64,000 nt of DNA from JAJEDW01 sp963555775 (GTDB lineage: Bacteria > Acidobacteriota > Terriglobia > 20CM-2-55-15), in NCBI GenBank assembly GCA_963555775.3, contig CAUVWY020000002.1, positions 516,508 to 580,507 on the forward strand, written 5' to 3'. The position numbers were made by a program, and so were the translations under genes. Numbering within the stretch: position 1 is the stretch's first letter; each line of letters opens with the position of its first letter. Positions 18,428 through 26,383 of the stretch are shown one piece after another. The notes below the pieces were generated by a model. It was not told where the DNA came from. It worked only from the letters and a program-made list of their open reading frames with translations, and did no database searches.

Positions 18428-19234
18428 ATGAAAACGCGTTTGGCCGGGTTGGCCGTGGCTGCCGCGGCGTTCACGGCAGGCTTGATTCTGGTTTCACCCG
18501 CATCCGCCGCCCGGTCTCAGGGCCGGGGCGGTGGCGGGGGCAATGCCGGGGACGTGGATGCAGCGCCTGCGCCTCGCCTTCCGGACGGGAGGTCCGATCT
18601 TTCCGGACTCTGGAATGGCGGCGGTGGCATTGGCAACTTGGCACCGGGCGAAGAGATGGTCATGACGCCCTGGGCTCAGGAAATCTTCGACTATCGGCAA
18701 GACCCCAACCAGGACGCAGCCAATGAAGATCCGAACCTGTATTGCCTGCCCTCAGGGGTGCCGCGGATGTCTCCTTACCCGTGGCGAATGATTCAGACGC
18801 CCACGCATGGACCCGAGACCCACATCTTCATAATCTTCGAGGGGAACATCCACAGTTACCGCCAGATCTTCATGGACGGACGGGACCATCCCGAAGATCC
18901 GGACCCCACGTGGTACGGGCACTCCATCGGGCGGTGGGAGGGCGATACGCTGGTGGTCGACACGGTCGGGTTCAACGACCTGTTCTGGTTTTCTTTCCAG
19001 GGCCATCCACACTCCGAACAACTCCACACGATCGAACGTTTCACGAGAACCGGCCTGAACACTCTTCAGTGGGACATCACGATCGACGACCCCACGGCCT
19101 ACGAGAAGCCCTTTACGGTGACAAGCCGGGCCCGCCTGATGCCAAACGACGACCTGATGGAGTACATCTGCCAGGAGAACAATACCAGCGGGGGCCGGTT
19201 GCGTGGACCGGCGATCGGTCCGGGGGGCGAATAG
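18428..19234 (+). CDS. Secreted protein of the W-E-G-D-T-L-V family, function unknown
   Basis: A 268-aa exported paralogue. It has a signal peptide (1-29, ending A-S-A-A), a glycine-rich linker, R-S-D-L-S-G-L-W, the first conserved cysteine in Y-C-L-P-S-G-V-P-R, then G-R-W-E-G-D-T-L-V-V-D-T and Y-I-C-Q-E-N-N near the end. ATG 18428 has GAGGGGG upstream; the open frame reaches back into the previous gene without support. It ends 93 bases before a convergent DUF6152 gene. Confidence 0.8.
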   Translation: MKTRLAGLAVAAAAFTAGLILVSPASAARSQGRGGGGGNAGDVDAAPAPRLPDGRSDLSGLWNGGGGIGNLAPGEEMVMTPWAQEIFDYRQDPNQDAANEDPNLYCLPSGVPRMSPYPWRMIQTPTHGPETHIFIIFEGNIHSYRQIFMDGRDHPEDPDPTWYGHSIGRWEGDTLVVDTVGFNDLFWFSFQGHPHSEQLHTIERFTRTGLNTLQWDITIDDPTAYEKPFTVTSRARLMPNDDLMEYICQENNTSGGRLRGPAIGPGGE

Positions 19235-19327
19235 AGTTCGCGTTCCAAAAAGGATCGGCGTTTTCAGACGTTCAACAGAACCGTAGCGGCAAGACCGGAG
19301 CGGATGGTTCGGATTCGGCCGAACCGG

Positions 19328-19741
19328 TCAATCCTCCCATCGGCCGACAACGGTTCCGTCCCCGAACTTCGCACCGACGAATCCACCGGCCTTGTCACCG
19401 CTCTTCATGGGATTGATTCGCATTGTCGCCTCGACTCCAGGCGGGAAGGTCGAGGGGCGTATTCCCCTCCGCGAAAGCGAGTTGGGACTGCCCCATTCGA
19501 TGCTCCATTCTTCCACCGTCCCGTCAGCATTTTCGACGTTGAGCTGAATCCATGTGTGGGGGTTCGTGAACTGAAACTCCTTGATCGTACCCTGGAGTTC
19601 CTGTACCTGCTCGCGGTCCCATGCCGCCCCCGCGTGATGTCCAAACGCCGGCTGAGCGGCTGGGGCCATGGCCAGGCTGGCGAGGACCAGTCCAACGGCG
19701 GCCAGATCGATAAAGTGCGTTGAATTCGGAGATGTGTTCAT
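19328..19741 (-). CDS. DUF6152 family secreted protein (divergent copy)
   Basis: A 137-aa exported protein. The signal peptide ends P-A-F-G, so the mature start is again H-H-A but followed by G rather than F/W. T-N-P-H-T-W is kept. The start ATG 19741 has GGGAG upstream. It is the second gene of a minus-strand pair whose first gene is the W-E-G-D-T-L-V protein at 19811, the reverse of the order in the facing plus-strand pair. Confidence 0.8.
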   Translation of the reverse strand: MNTSPNSTHFIDLAAVGLVLASLAMAPAAQPAFGHHAGAAWDREQVQELQGTIKEFQFTNPHTWIQLNVENADGTVEEWSIEWGSPNSLSRRGIRPSTFPPGVEATMRINPMKSGDKAGGFVGAKFGDGTVVGRWED

Positions 19742-19810
19742 TTTTTGGTCTCCCGCGGTTCGAAGACCGCAAACGATCGGTCGGGGACGTGTACTTTCAG
19801 GAATCATCGG

Positions 19811-20635
19811 TCAATTCGTTTCCCCGAGCACCTCGCCATTCGGGCCCAGGGTCAGGGTCCGGCCCGTCTCTCGATCGACCGGATTGCGGTTGTTTTCGGC
19901 ACAGGCATAGTCGTAGACGAAGGTGCCTTCGGGCAGTTTGCGGTATTGCTTTGTCACTTGCCATGGCGCGGTCAGGGCTGCCGGATCCTCGATCGTCATT
20001 TGCGCCTCGATCAATTCGTCGTCGATCTTGCGCATCCGTGTGATGGCCTCCAATTGATTGCTCAGCACAAGGCCCGTTCTGTCGATGATGGCGTCCCCGT
20101 CCATCGAACCCTTCGCGCTCACGGTGCGAAACACCAGCGTGTCTCCCTCCCATTGCCCCACCGAAACGCCGTTAAAGGTTGGCCATCTGTCTTCGGGGGC
20201 CGGCAAGTCCCGTCCGTCCGTGAAGATTCGCAGGATGTTCGGACCGTTCTCGGTCAGGATCCAGACCTGCTTCGGGGTGACCGCAAACTCGTAAACATCG
20301 GGAACGTTCATGATCCGGGGAAACCCGATCGGGAGTCCGCAGTTGCTCAGGGGATCCGGAAACAGGCCCTGATCCCGAAGCGCGAGGTTCCGTTCATAGA
20401 TGGCTTCCCACTCGTCGTTATACGGAGGATGCTCCCGTAAGCCTGGAGTGGTGGCCCCGCCCTCGCCTTCGACTGTCGCGCGGTCAAAGACCGTCCCGCC
20501 GATCATCTGCCAGACTCCGCTCCAGTCCGGAAGCGTTTCGGGCTCGCCTTGTCCGTAAGCCGAACCGGAAGCGAGCAACAGAACCGTTGCCAACGCAAGG
20601 CATGCTGCATGACAGGATTGCTTGAAAGTTCTCAT
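19811..20635 (-). CDS. Secreted protein of the W-E-G-D-T-L-V family, function unknown
   Basis: A 274-aa exported paralogue. The signal peptide ends S-A-Y-G-Q. It has L-P-D-W-S-G-V-W-Q, the first conserved cysteine in N-C-G-L-P-I-G-F-P-R, the signature as G-Q-W-E-G-D-T-L-V, and a final Y-A-C-A-E-N-N. The start could be ATG 20635 (used here, short n-region) or ATG 20653, which adds six residues; neither has a good ribosome site. It precedes the DUF6152 gene by 69 bases. Function unknown. Confidence 0.77.
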   Translation of the reverse strand: MRTFKQSCHAACLALATVLLLASGSAYGQGEPETLPDWSGVWQMIGGTVFDRATVEGEGGATTPGLREHPPYNDEWEAIYERNLALRDQGLFPDPLSNCGLPIGFPRIMNVPDVYEFAVTPKQVWILTENGPNILRIFTDGRDLPAPEDRWPTFNGVSVGQWEGDTLVFRTVSAKGSMDGDAIIDRTGLVLSNQLEAITRMRKIDDELIEAQMTIEDPAALTAPWQVTKQYRKLPEGTFVYDYACAENNRNPVDRETGRTLTLGPNGEVLGETN

Positions 20636-21291
20636 TGAGATTCTATTCTCCATCGCGGCAGCGTCCGTGCCAACTGATCAAGTTCCCTTTATACATTATC
20701 GGCGGATATATAGTCGATTACCGTGTCCTGCCGAACGGTTTGGAGAGGGCAAGAAATGGATCACGGGGTGATGGGCGGCGGTGGACATGGTGGGGCGGTG
20801 TTGGATTGGTCGCGGCAGGGTTTCCAGAATGTCGGCCAGACGACGGGCCACTGGGCGCACGGCACCTTGGACGGCGGAAACAATCCACGAAATCAATCAC
20901 AGGATGGCCCCGTCTGTTAGCGCGTATCAAGAAGTGAACATTTCGTAAGGTGCGCTGGGCGGGGATGTGGTGCAGATCTTCGATTCCAGATATCGCAGGT
21001 AGGAGTCTGGCAGGGGCGAACGACGAACTTGCTCGATGATTGGGACGAAGTATTGAACAGAGCGTCATCAACCGCGCCACGAAAACCCGGTCGGGATCGG
21101 CATCACGAACATCGACCAGGACGTTAACTTGGTCGAGCATGCGGAAGTTGCGCCCCGCCTGGGGTGTCGTGACCGGCGTCCTCGGCTCGCGGACAATCTC
21201 AGCGCATGGTGTCAGGTTGTCGCCTCGTGTCATGGTGATACCCGCCCGTCCGGTGATGGCTTTCGCACAATCCTCCCAGATTCATCATAAT
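20636..21291. other. 656-base stretch without a supported gene
   Basis: A minus-strand frame at 20718-21233 is open for 171 codons and contains a protein-like middle (M-L-D-Q-V-N-V-L-V-D-V-R-D-A), but the rest is Arg/Pro-rich and looks non-coding. I cannot assign it to any family. It may be the remains of a gene next to the decayed toxin locus. Confidence 0.3.
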
Positions 21292-21558
21292 TCACGCAGC
21301 CGACTGCTTGCGCCTCTCTTGCGCCAAGTCATAAGCCGCCTGAAGACGCATCCAGTGATCCGCGTTGCTCCAACCGATTCGCTCCAGCGCCAGCGCCATT
21401 CGTGGCGATATTCCAAGACGTCCATTGAGTAGCCGCGACAGTGTGTTCCGCGCCACATCGAGACGCCGCGCACACTCCGTCACACTCCAGCCGACCTCTT
21501 CATCCTCCAGGATGTCTCGGATCATCTCGCCGGGATGTGGTGGGTCATACATAGGCAT
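21292..21558 (-). CDS. higA: HigA-type XRE antitoxin
   Basis: An 88-aa helix-turn-helix antitoxin. It opens with P-P-H-P-G-E-M-I-R-D-I-L, the HigA signature. The HTH follows (about 27-60: V-T-E-C-A-R-R-L-D-V-A-R-N-T-L-S-R-L-L), then a C-terminal helix W-M-R-L-Q-A-A-Y-D-L-A. It normally binds the HigB RNase and represses the operon. Here it looks intact, but the toxin gene directly upstream on the same strand is deleted internally, so this antitoxin is solitary. It could still cross-neutralise or act as a repressor. Confidence 0.87.
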   Translation of the reverse strand: MPMYDPPHPGEMIRDILEDEEVGWSVTECARRLDVARNTLSRLLNGRLGISPRMALALERIGWSNADHWMRLQAAYDLAQERRKQSAA

Positions 21559-21571
21559 GGATGCTTCCCGC

Positions 21572-21747
21572 TTAGTGGTAGTCGATCAGATCCACGTCCA
21601 CCGCCACACCGTCCACGAAACGGAAGACGATGCGCCAGTTGCCGGATCCGCCAGCACGCGCCGGATGCGCCGCACATGGGCTGGATTCAAACGCCGACCG
21701 TCACCGCGCTCGAACAAACGTCTCGATCCGGCGTGCACTATCCGCAC
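21572..21747 (-). pseudogene. higB toxin remnant with internal deletion and frameshift
   Basis: The minus strand reads R-R-L-F-E-R-G-D-G-R-R-L-N-P-A-H-V-R-R-I-R-R-V-L-A-D, the first half of a HigB/RelE toxin. At about 21650 it switches to another frame reading G-S-G-N-W-R-I-V-F-R-F-V-D-G and ends D-L-I-D-Y-H-stop at 21572, the normal HigB C-terminus. Roughly 35-40 residues expected between the halves are missing. The stop lies 14 bases before the higA start, which keeps the usual operon layout. The toxin cannot be functional. Confidence 0.75.
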
Positions 21748-22058
21748 TGGTCCAGTATCGAAAGCAACACTTGACGTTGCAAGCGAAACAGCGCTAAATC
21801 CTGCCAGAAAATGGATCGACTTCCCGCTACCGCAATAATTTTTCGGCTCCGCTGGCGAGGAGATTTCGGAAGCGGCCGCACAACCCACGTTTCATTTTAT
21901 ACAGTTGTAAAGTGTTGGGATTGCGGCCGACTGCGTGACGAGTGTCAGAATGTCAATCGGTTCCTCCCACTGGAGCACACAAGGTTCACTCAGCCACTCC
22001 CCCGCCCCACGATTTCTTTGGACAGTGATTTGAGAGAATACCGAACAGGAGGATCACG

Positions 22059-22265
22059 ATGTCCAAAGCAAGAAATACAGAATCCGGGGGTGCGCAGGAA
22101 GCCCGTACGGCGACCGAAGCGGCCCCGGATTCAGCGCGACGCGGGAAGGGCTGTGGTAAAGCCGGTCGCTCTGCGACCTTTGAAAACTCTACGAGCTTTC
22201 CACTTTCCGACAGGCTCGACGGTCGGGATAATTCATCAACTTCCTCACCCTGGAACCGGACCTGA
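22059..22265 (+). CDS. Doubtful small ORF with a strong ribosome site
   Basis: 68 codons from an ATG preceded by AGGAGG at the ideal 6-base distance. The product (M-S-K-A-R-N-T-E-S-G...) is polar, without a hydrophobic core or known domain. It lies just upstream of an IS21-end fragment, so it may be the start of an interrupted gene belonging to a mobile element. Confidence 0.25.
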   Translation: MSKARNTESGGAQEARTATEAAPDSARRGKGCGKAGRSATFENSTSFPLSDRLDGRDNSSTSSPWNRT

Positions 22266-22304
22266 TTTCGCGGGACGGTCAATCACACGCTCTAGCCTCC
22301 TACC

Positions 22305-22330
22305 GATTTCGATAACGTAAAAGGACCCAC
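22305..22330. repeat. Orphan IS21-family terminal fragment
   Basis: GATTTCGATAACGTAAAAGG followed by ACCCAC matches the left end of the IS21-family element at 34371 almost base for base (one G missing). No transposase gene accompanies it. It is therefore a scar of an excised or deleted copy, or of an end-only rearrangement. Confidence 0.65.
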
Positions 22331-22454
22331 ATGCCCGCTTTTCTGTGTTTTCATGGATGTCGAGAACGACGACGGTATCATCGGCAATCTGACTACCGGA
22401 TGAGTCCGCCGCATCGGTTGAAGACGGTTGCAGAATCGTGGATGGAAACGCCAC

Positions 22455-23309
22455 ATGATACAAATCGGCAACATGGCGCCACGAGGCGAACCCATTAAGA
22501 TGCTTCGAGGCGGGGTCGGTCGCCGCGGCAAGGCGTTCAGGATTGCCGCCCTCGGCGCGCTGGTGTGCCTGCTGGGAGGTATGGCCGGCAGTCAATCCCA
22601 ATTCTCTGGCGTTGCCGATGGCCCCGAAGCCGAGTTTCACCTGGCGCGCATGATCTATCGCGGGTTTGGCCGGGGGGGATCCCGGGGCTTCCGACAGCCG
22701 ATGTGGGCCATTGACTACCCCTACGCCGAAATCCATTTTCTCCCGGCACTGAGCCGGTTGACCAATCTCAACGTCGCCGAAGACAGCGTCCACCTCGAAC
22801 TGACCGACGAACGCATCTTCAAATATCCCTTTATGTTTGTGCAGCAGGTGGGGCAGGGGGGCTGGCGTCCCAACGAAGAAGAGGCCGCGGGATTGAGAGA
22901 GTACCTGGCCCGCGGCGGGTTCCTTATGGTGGACGACTTCCACGGTTTCCGCGACTGGGCGGTATTCGAAGCCGCGATTCGGACCGTGCTGCCCGACCGC
23001 GAGATTGTCGAGATTCCGCTTGACGATCCGCTCATGCACACTTTCTTCGATCTGGACAAGCGGACGCAGATTCCCGGCGAGCGGCATCTTCGCATGACGC
23101 GCGGAGGTCAGATCGTTGCGCAGATGGAAGGGGAACCGCAATGGCTTGGCATCTACGACGACAGGGAACGTCTGATGGTGGCCATCAATTTCAACATGGA
23201 CATGGGCGACGCGTGGGAACACGCCGACGATGCCCATTACCCGGGGCCCATGACGGCGCTTGCCTACAGCTTTGGGGTGAACTACGTCATCTATGCAATG
23301 ACGCACTGA
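22455..23309 (+). CDS. DUF4159 domain protein
   Basis: A 284-aa protein with an N-terminal hydrophobic segment (I-A-A-L-G-A-L-V-C-L-L-G-G, about 35-48) followed by the DUF4159 domain. This domain includes the conserved Y-P-Y-A-E-I-H-F start, R-E-Y-L-A-R-G-G-F-L-M-V-D-D-F-H-G and a C-terminal G-V-N-Y-V-I-Y. The fold resembles a class-I glutamine-amidotransferase-like domain and the protein is envelope-located. DUF4159 genes often accompany MoxR/DUF58/BatA operons; here that operon is at 55.8-63.8 kb. The start is uncertain: ATG 22455, 22473 or 22500 are possible. Confidence 0.83.
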   Translation: MIQIGNMAPRGEPIKMLRGGVGRRGKAFRIAALGALVCLLGGMAGSQSQFSGVADGPEAEFHLARMIYRGFGRGGSRGFRQPMWAIDYPYAEIHFLPALSRLTNLNVAEDSVHLELTDERIFKYPFMFVQQVGQGGWRPNEEEAAGLREYLARGGFLMVDDFHGFRDWAVFEAAIRTVLPDREIVEIPLDDPLMHTFFDLDKRTQIPGERHLRMTRGGQIVAQMEGEPQWLGIYDDRERLMVAINFNMDMGDAWEHADDAHYPGPMTALAYSFGVNYVIYAMTH

Positions 23310-23412
23310 TCGGCCTTCAATCTCGATCCCTGTTCCTCGATCCCCGGTCCCCGATCCTCGATCGGCGACCCGCCCGTGCGTCGTTTCGGCGCCTGCGATA
23401 GAATTCCAATCG

Positions 23413-24135
23413 ATGAGTGTGGTTGCAAGCGACGCGAGGGTCCGCGATTTCGACCGCCGGCACGTGGCGGATCTGATCCGGCGGGTCCGCCCGATCGACG
23501 ATGTGGGCAATTGCGTCGCCGAAATCGGCCGAATCTTCATCGACGCACCCTACCGCTCGAATCCCCTGGGCGGATCCGAGGCCACGCCCGAAGAATTCAC
23601 CCTTGCTCTCGATGGCTTCGACTGCGTGACGTACGTCGAGTATGCCCTGGCCCTGGCCCGTTCCGAGACCCCTGGAGAATTTGTCGACAACGTTCGCGAG
23701 ATTCGATACGCCGACGGCGCCGTGGGTTGGCAAACCCGGAATCACTACATGAGCCAGTGGATTCGACGGAATGTCCGAGCCGGTTTCGTGCGCGACCGCA
23801 CACGCGGCCTGGGACTTGTCGAACGCCGGAGGGACCTCGACACGGTGACCGGCGTCGAACCGCTTCAGGTTACGATTCGCAGCATTCAAAAGCGGGCGTT
23901 CCTGGGTCGTCTCTCGGAAGTCGCGAACGGAGATCTGGTTTTCTTTGCGTCCACACGCCGTCACCTCGATGTCTTCCATTGCGGGATTCTGGCCGTTGAC
24001 GCCGACCGGGAGGTGGCCTTGCGTCACGCCGCGCGCAGCCGTGGCCGCGTCGTCGAACAAAGCCTGTCGTCGTTTCTGATGGCCAACCGAATGCCGGGCG
24101 TCATTCACGTGCGTCCGATTCCGAAGCGAGTATGA
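23413..24135 (+). CDS. DUF1460 protein (N-acetylmuramoyl-L-alanine amidase-like)
   Basis: A 240-aa NlpC/P60-like cysteine-peptidase fold of the DUF1460 family. The nucleophile region is F-D-C-V-T-Y-V-E-Y-A-L-A-L-A (cysteine at about 75). The histidine region is L-D-V-F-H-C-G-I-L, preceded by N-G-D-L-V-F-F-A. No signal peptide is visible at this start, so location is unclear. Family members are linked to cleavage of peptidoglycan fragments. First of four genes joined by ATGA overlaps, so it is translated together with a glycosyltransferase, a DUF4922 protein and a SpoIID protein. Confidence 0.82.
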   Translation: MSVVASDARVRDFDRRHVADLIRRVRPIDDVGNCVAEIGRIFIDAPYRSNPLGGSEATPEEFTLALDGFDCVTYVEYALALARSETPGEFVDNVREIRYADGAVGWQTRNHYMSQWIRRNVRAGFVRDRTRGLGLVERRRDLDTVTGVEPLQVTIRSIQKRAFLGRLSEVANGDLVFFASTRRHLDVFHCGILAVDADREVALRHAARSRGRVVEQSLSSFLMANRMPGVIHVRPIPKRV

Positions 24136-25442
24136 CGATTACTGCTCTCCCGGATCGTTCTTCATCCGCGCTCCGAAAGGCGATTGCGGATGCGGATGCC
24201 TCCGGCCAGGAAGTGCTTTTTCTGGGCGACGATACTTTCAGTCTGGACGTCCGCCCCGGAGCCCTCGAGCGGATGCGACGGGCGCTGCGCGATTCGGGGG
24301 GAGGCATCGTCTACTCCGACAGCGCCGGGCACCCGCGTATCGACTGCCAACAGGGCAGCGTCCGCGACGACTTCGATTTCGGGCCCCTGATCGGCATCTC
24401 GGTAGCACGTGCCCAGGCGGCGTTCGAGGCGCATGGCATGCCGGACGGGCTTCGTTGGGGCGCTCTCTACGACCTGCGGTTGAACCTGTCTCTCGATACA
24501 CCGATCGTCCGCGTTCCCGAAGAGCTCTACGACGCGGCAGATCCGGACGCGCGCTCGTCATCCGAAAAGCTGTTCGACTACGTCGATCCGTCCTCACGCG
24601 AATATCAACTCGAGATGGAACGAATCGTCACGGCGCACTTCAAGCGTGCCGGGGCTTTCCTGCCCCCGCGCGATGGACGTGTCGGGGACGTGGAGGACGG
24701 CTTTCGGTTGAAGGCGACGGTGGTCATTCCGGTTCGCAACCGCGGCCGAACCATTGGGGACGCCGTGGCCAGCGCGCTCGGCCAGACCGCGAATTTCGAT
24801 TTCAACGTACTGGTAGTCGACAACCACTCCACCGACGACACCGCCGCCGTGTTGGGGGCCGTGTCCGATCCCCGACTGGTCGTTCGGGTCCCTGAACGCC
24901 GGGACCTCGGTATCGGAGGCTGCTGGCAGGAAGCGATTACCGCATCCGAGTGCGGCCGCTATGCCCTGCAACTGGATTCCGACGATCTGTTTTCGGATTC
25001 GGATGTCCTCTCCCGTGTCGTCGGCGAAATGGAAGCGGGACGCTATGCGATGCTCGTGGGGTCGTATACGACAGTCGATTTCGACCTCCGGCAGATTCCC
25101 CCCGGTCTGGTCGACCACCGCGAATGGACCCCCGAGAACGGCCACAACAACGCCCTCCGGGTGAACGGGTTCGGAGCGCCGCGTGCGTTCGACGTGTCGG
25201 TCATCCGCGGGATCGGTTTTCCCAACGTCAGTTATGGCGAGGACTACGCGGTCGGTTTGCGTGTCAGCCGCGATTACGCCATCGGACGGATCTACGACTC
25301 CCTCTACATCTGTCGGCGATGGGAAGGGAACACCGACAGCGCGCCGACACTCGAACAGATCAACCGGTTCAACGCGTACAAGGACGGTCTTCGAACCGCC
25401 GAAATCCGCGCTCGGATCGAACTGAATCGGCGGACCCGATGA
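24132..25442 (+). CDS. Family 2 glycosyltransferase with an extra N-terminal domain
   Basis: A 436-aa cytoplasmic enzyme. The GT-A domain begins near residue 196 (A-T-V-V-I-P-V-R-N-R-G). It has V-V-D-N-H-S-T-D-D-T for nucleotide binding, L-D-S-D-D for the metal (DxD-like) and W-E-G-N-T near the end. Residues 1-190 look like a second, degenerate GT-A-like or sensor domain (I-V-Y-S-D, R-I-D-C-Q-Q-G-S-V-R-D-D-F-D-F-G). Its ATG overlaps the DUF1460 stop. Transfers a sugar from a nucleotide-sugar donor; the acceptor is unknown, but the operon points to cell-wall sugars. Confidence 0.82.
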   Translation: MTITALPDRSSSALRKAIADADASGQEVLFLGDDTFSLDVRPGALERMRRALRDSGGGIVYSDSAGHPRIDCQQGSVRDDFDFGPLIGISVARAQAAFEAHGMPDGLRWGALYDLRLNLSLDTPIVRVPEELYDAADPDARSSSEKLFDYVDPSSREYQLEMERIVTAHFKRAGAFLPPRDGRVGDVEDGFRLKATVVIPVRNRGRTIGDAVASALGQTANFDFNVLVVDNHSTDDTAAVLGAVSDPRLVVRVPERRDLGIGGCWQEAITASECGRYALQLDSDDLFSDSDVLSRVVGEMEAGRYAMLVGSYTTVDFDLRQIPPGLVDHREWTPENGHNNALRVNGFGAPRAFDVSVIRGIGFPNVSYGEDYAVGLRVSRDYAIGRIYDSLYICRRWEGNTDSAPTLEQINRFNAYKDGLRTAEIRARIELNRRTR

Positions 25443-26383
25443 CGCCGGGAAACGTCGCACAGCTTTTCGCGGAACAGATTCAGGCGTGGCCGGATCTGCG
25501 AAAAGGCGTCGAGAGCCTCGCACTGGCGGCCACGCGTGAGTTTGAAATCCGTGGCGTGCGTATGGTCGCGCTCTACATTCCGCACCGGGCCGCCAGCACG
25601 ACCGCATCGGTAGACCGCCAGACGATCCTCGAACGTCCCTGCTTCCTGTGCCCCGAAAACCGGCCGCCGGAGCAACAGGGTATTCCTTTTGGCGACGATC
25701 TGATCGTGCTGGCCAACCCCTTCCCGATACTCTCGAACCACGTCACTATCGTTTACCGTGAACACGTGCCGCAGCGAATCGTTGCCGGCGTGGGACGAAC
25801 GGGCACGGCGGGCGGCGCGCTTCCGGGCATTCGCGGCATGCTTGCCGCCGCTCGGGCCTTGCCCGGGTTCATGGTGATCTACAACGGGCCGGGTTGCGGC
25901 GCATCCGCCCCGGACCATCTCCACTTTCAGGCTTGTCTGCACGACGGGGTTCCCGTTGTCGGGGACATCGGGTGGGCGGCGGGTGGGGTTCTCCCCGACT
26001 ATCTGAGGACGGTCTTCGTCGTTTCGGGTCACGAGGCCCCCAGGATCGCGTCGGGTTTCGACCGCCTGATGTCGCTGCTGGCCGAGCACTCGCAACAAGG
26101 CGATGAACGCGTCGATGAACCCATGGTGAACGTCGTTTGCTTTCACGATGCCGGCGAATGGACCGTGCTCGTGTTTCCGCGAAGCAAACATCGCCCGGAG
26201 GTTTACCGCCAGGGCCGGCTGACATGGAGTCCCGGCGCCATCGACATGTGCGGCGCCGTGGTCCTGCCCGTACCGGGCGATCTCGAACGGATTACGGCCG
26301 AAGACATCGAACAGGTCTTTCTGGAAGTGTCGATGGCGCCTGAGACCGCGCTTGAGATTGCCGCCAGGCTGGGGGCGAAATGA
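25439..26383 (+). CDS. DUF4922 protein (HIT/GalT-like nucleotidyltransferase or phosphorylase fold)
   Basis: A 314-aa cytoplasmic protein. R-P-C-F-L-C-P-E-N-R-P-P-E-Q (about 63-76) resembles the zinc/substrate loop of galactose-1-phosphate uridylyltransferase and Ap4A/GDP-hexose phosphorylases. N-P-F-P-I-L-S-N-H-V-T-I-V follows. The histidine motif H-L-H-F-Q-A is preceded by G-A-S-A-P-D. These features suggest nucleotidyl transfer to or from a sugar phosphate (inference). Starts at ATG 25439 within the previous stop (ATGA) and ends in an ATGA with spoIID. The partner glycosyltransferase could use its product. Confidence 0.8.
   Translation: MTPGNVAQLFAEQIQAWPDLRKGVESLALAATREFEIRGVRMVALYIPHRAASTTASVDRQTILERPCFLCPENRPPEQQGIPFGDDLIVLANPFPILSNHVTIVYREHVPQRIVAGVGRTGTAGGALPGIRGMLAAARALPGFMVIYNGPGCGASAPDHLHFQACLHDGVPVVGDIGWAAGGVLPDYLRTVFVVSGHEAPRIASGFDRLMSLLAEHSQQGDERVDEPMVNVVCFHDAGEWTVLVFPRSKHRPEVYRQGRLTWSPGAIDMCGAVVLPVPGDLERITAEDIEQVFLEVSMAPETALEIAARLGAK

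Larger units (their letters stand above)
21748..22454. other. Mostly non-coding stretch with insertion-sequence scars
   Basis: About 700 bases between the decayed higB and the DUF4159 gene. It holds one small ORF with a strong ribosome site (22059) and a fragment identical to an IS21 end (22305). The remainder has no recognisable gene. The stretch looks like the debris of past insertions. Confidence 0.4.

Noticed and set aside
20718..21233. 171-codon minus-strand frame in the gap after cluster 3
   Set aside because: Only a short protein-like middle; the remainder is Arg/Pro-rich with no family match. Kept only as a note in the intergenic entry.
23321..23368. Iterated CTCGATCCC-type units after the DUF4159 gene
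   Set aside because: Short, irregular and without spacers of constant length. Neither a CRISPR array nor a convincing regulatory repeat.
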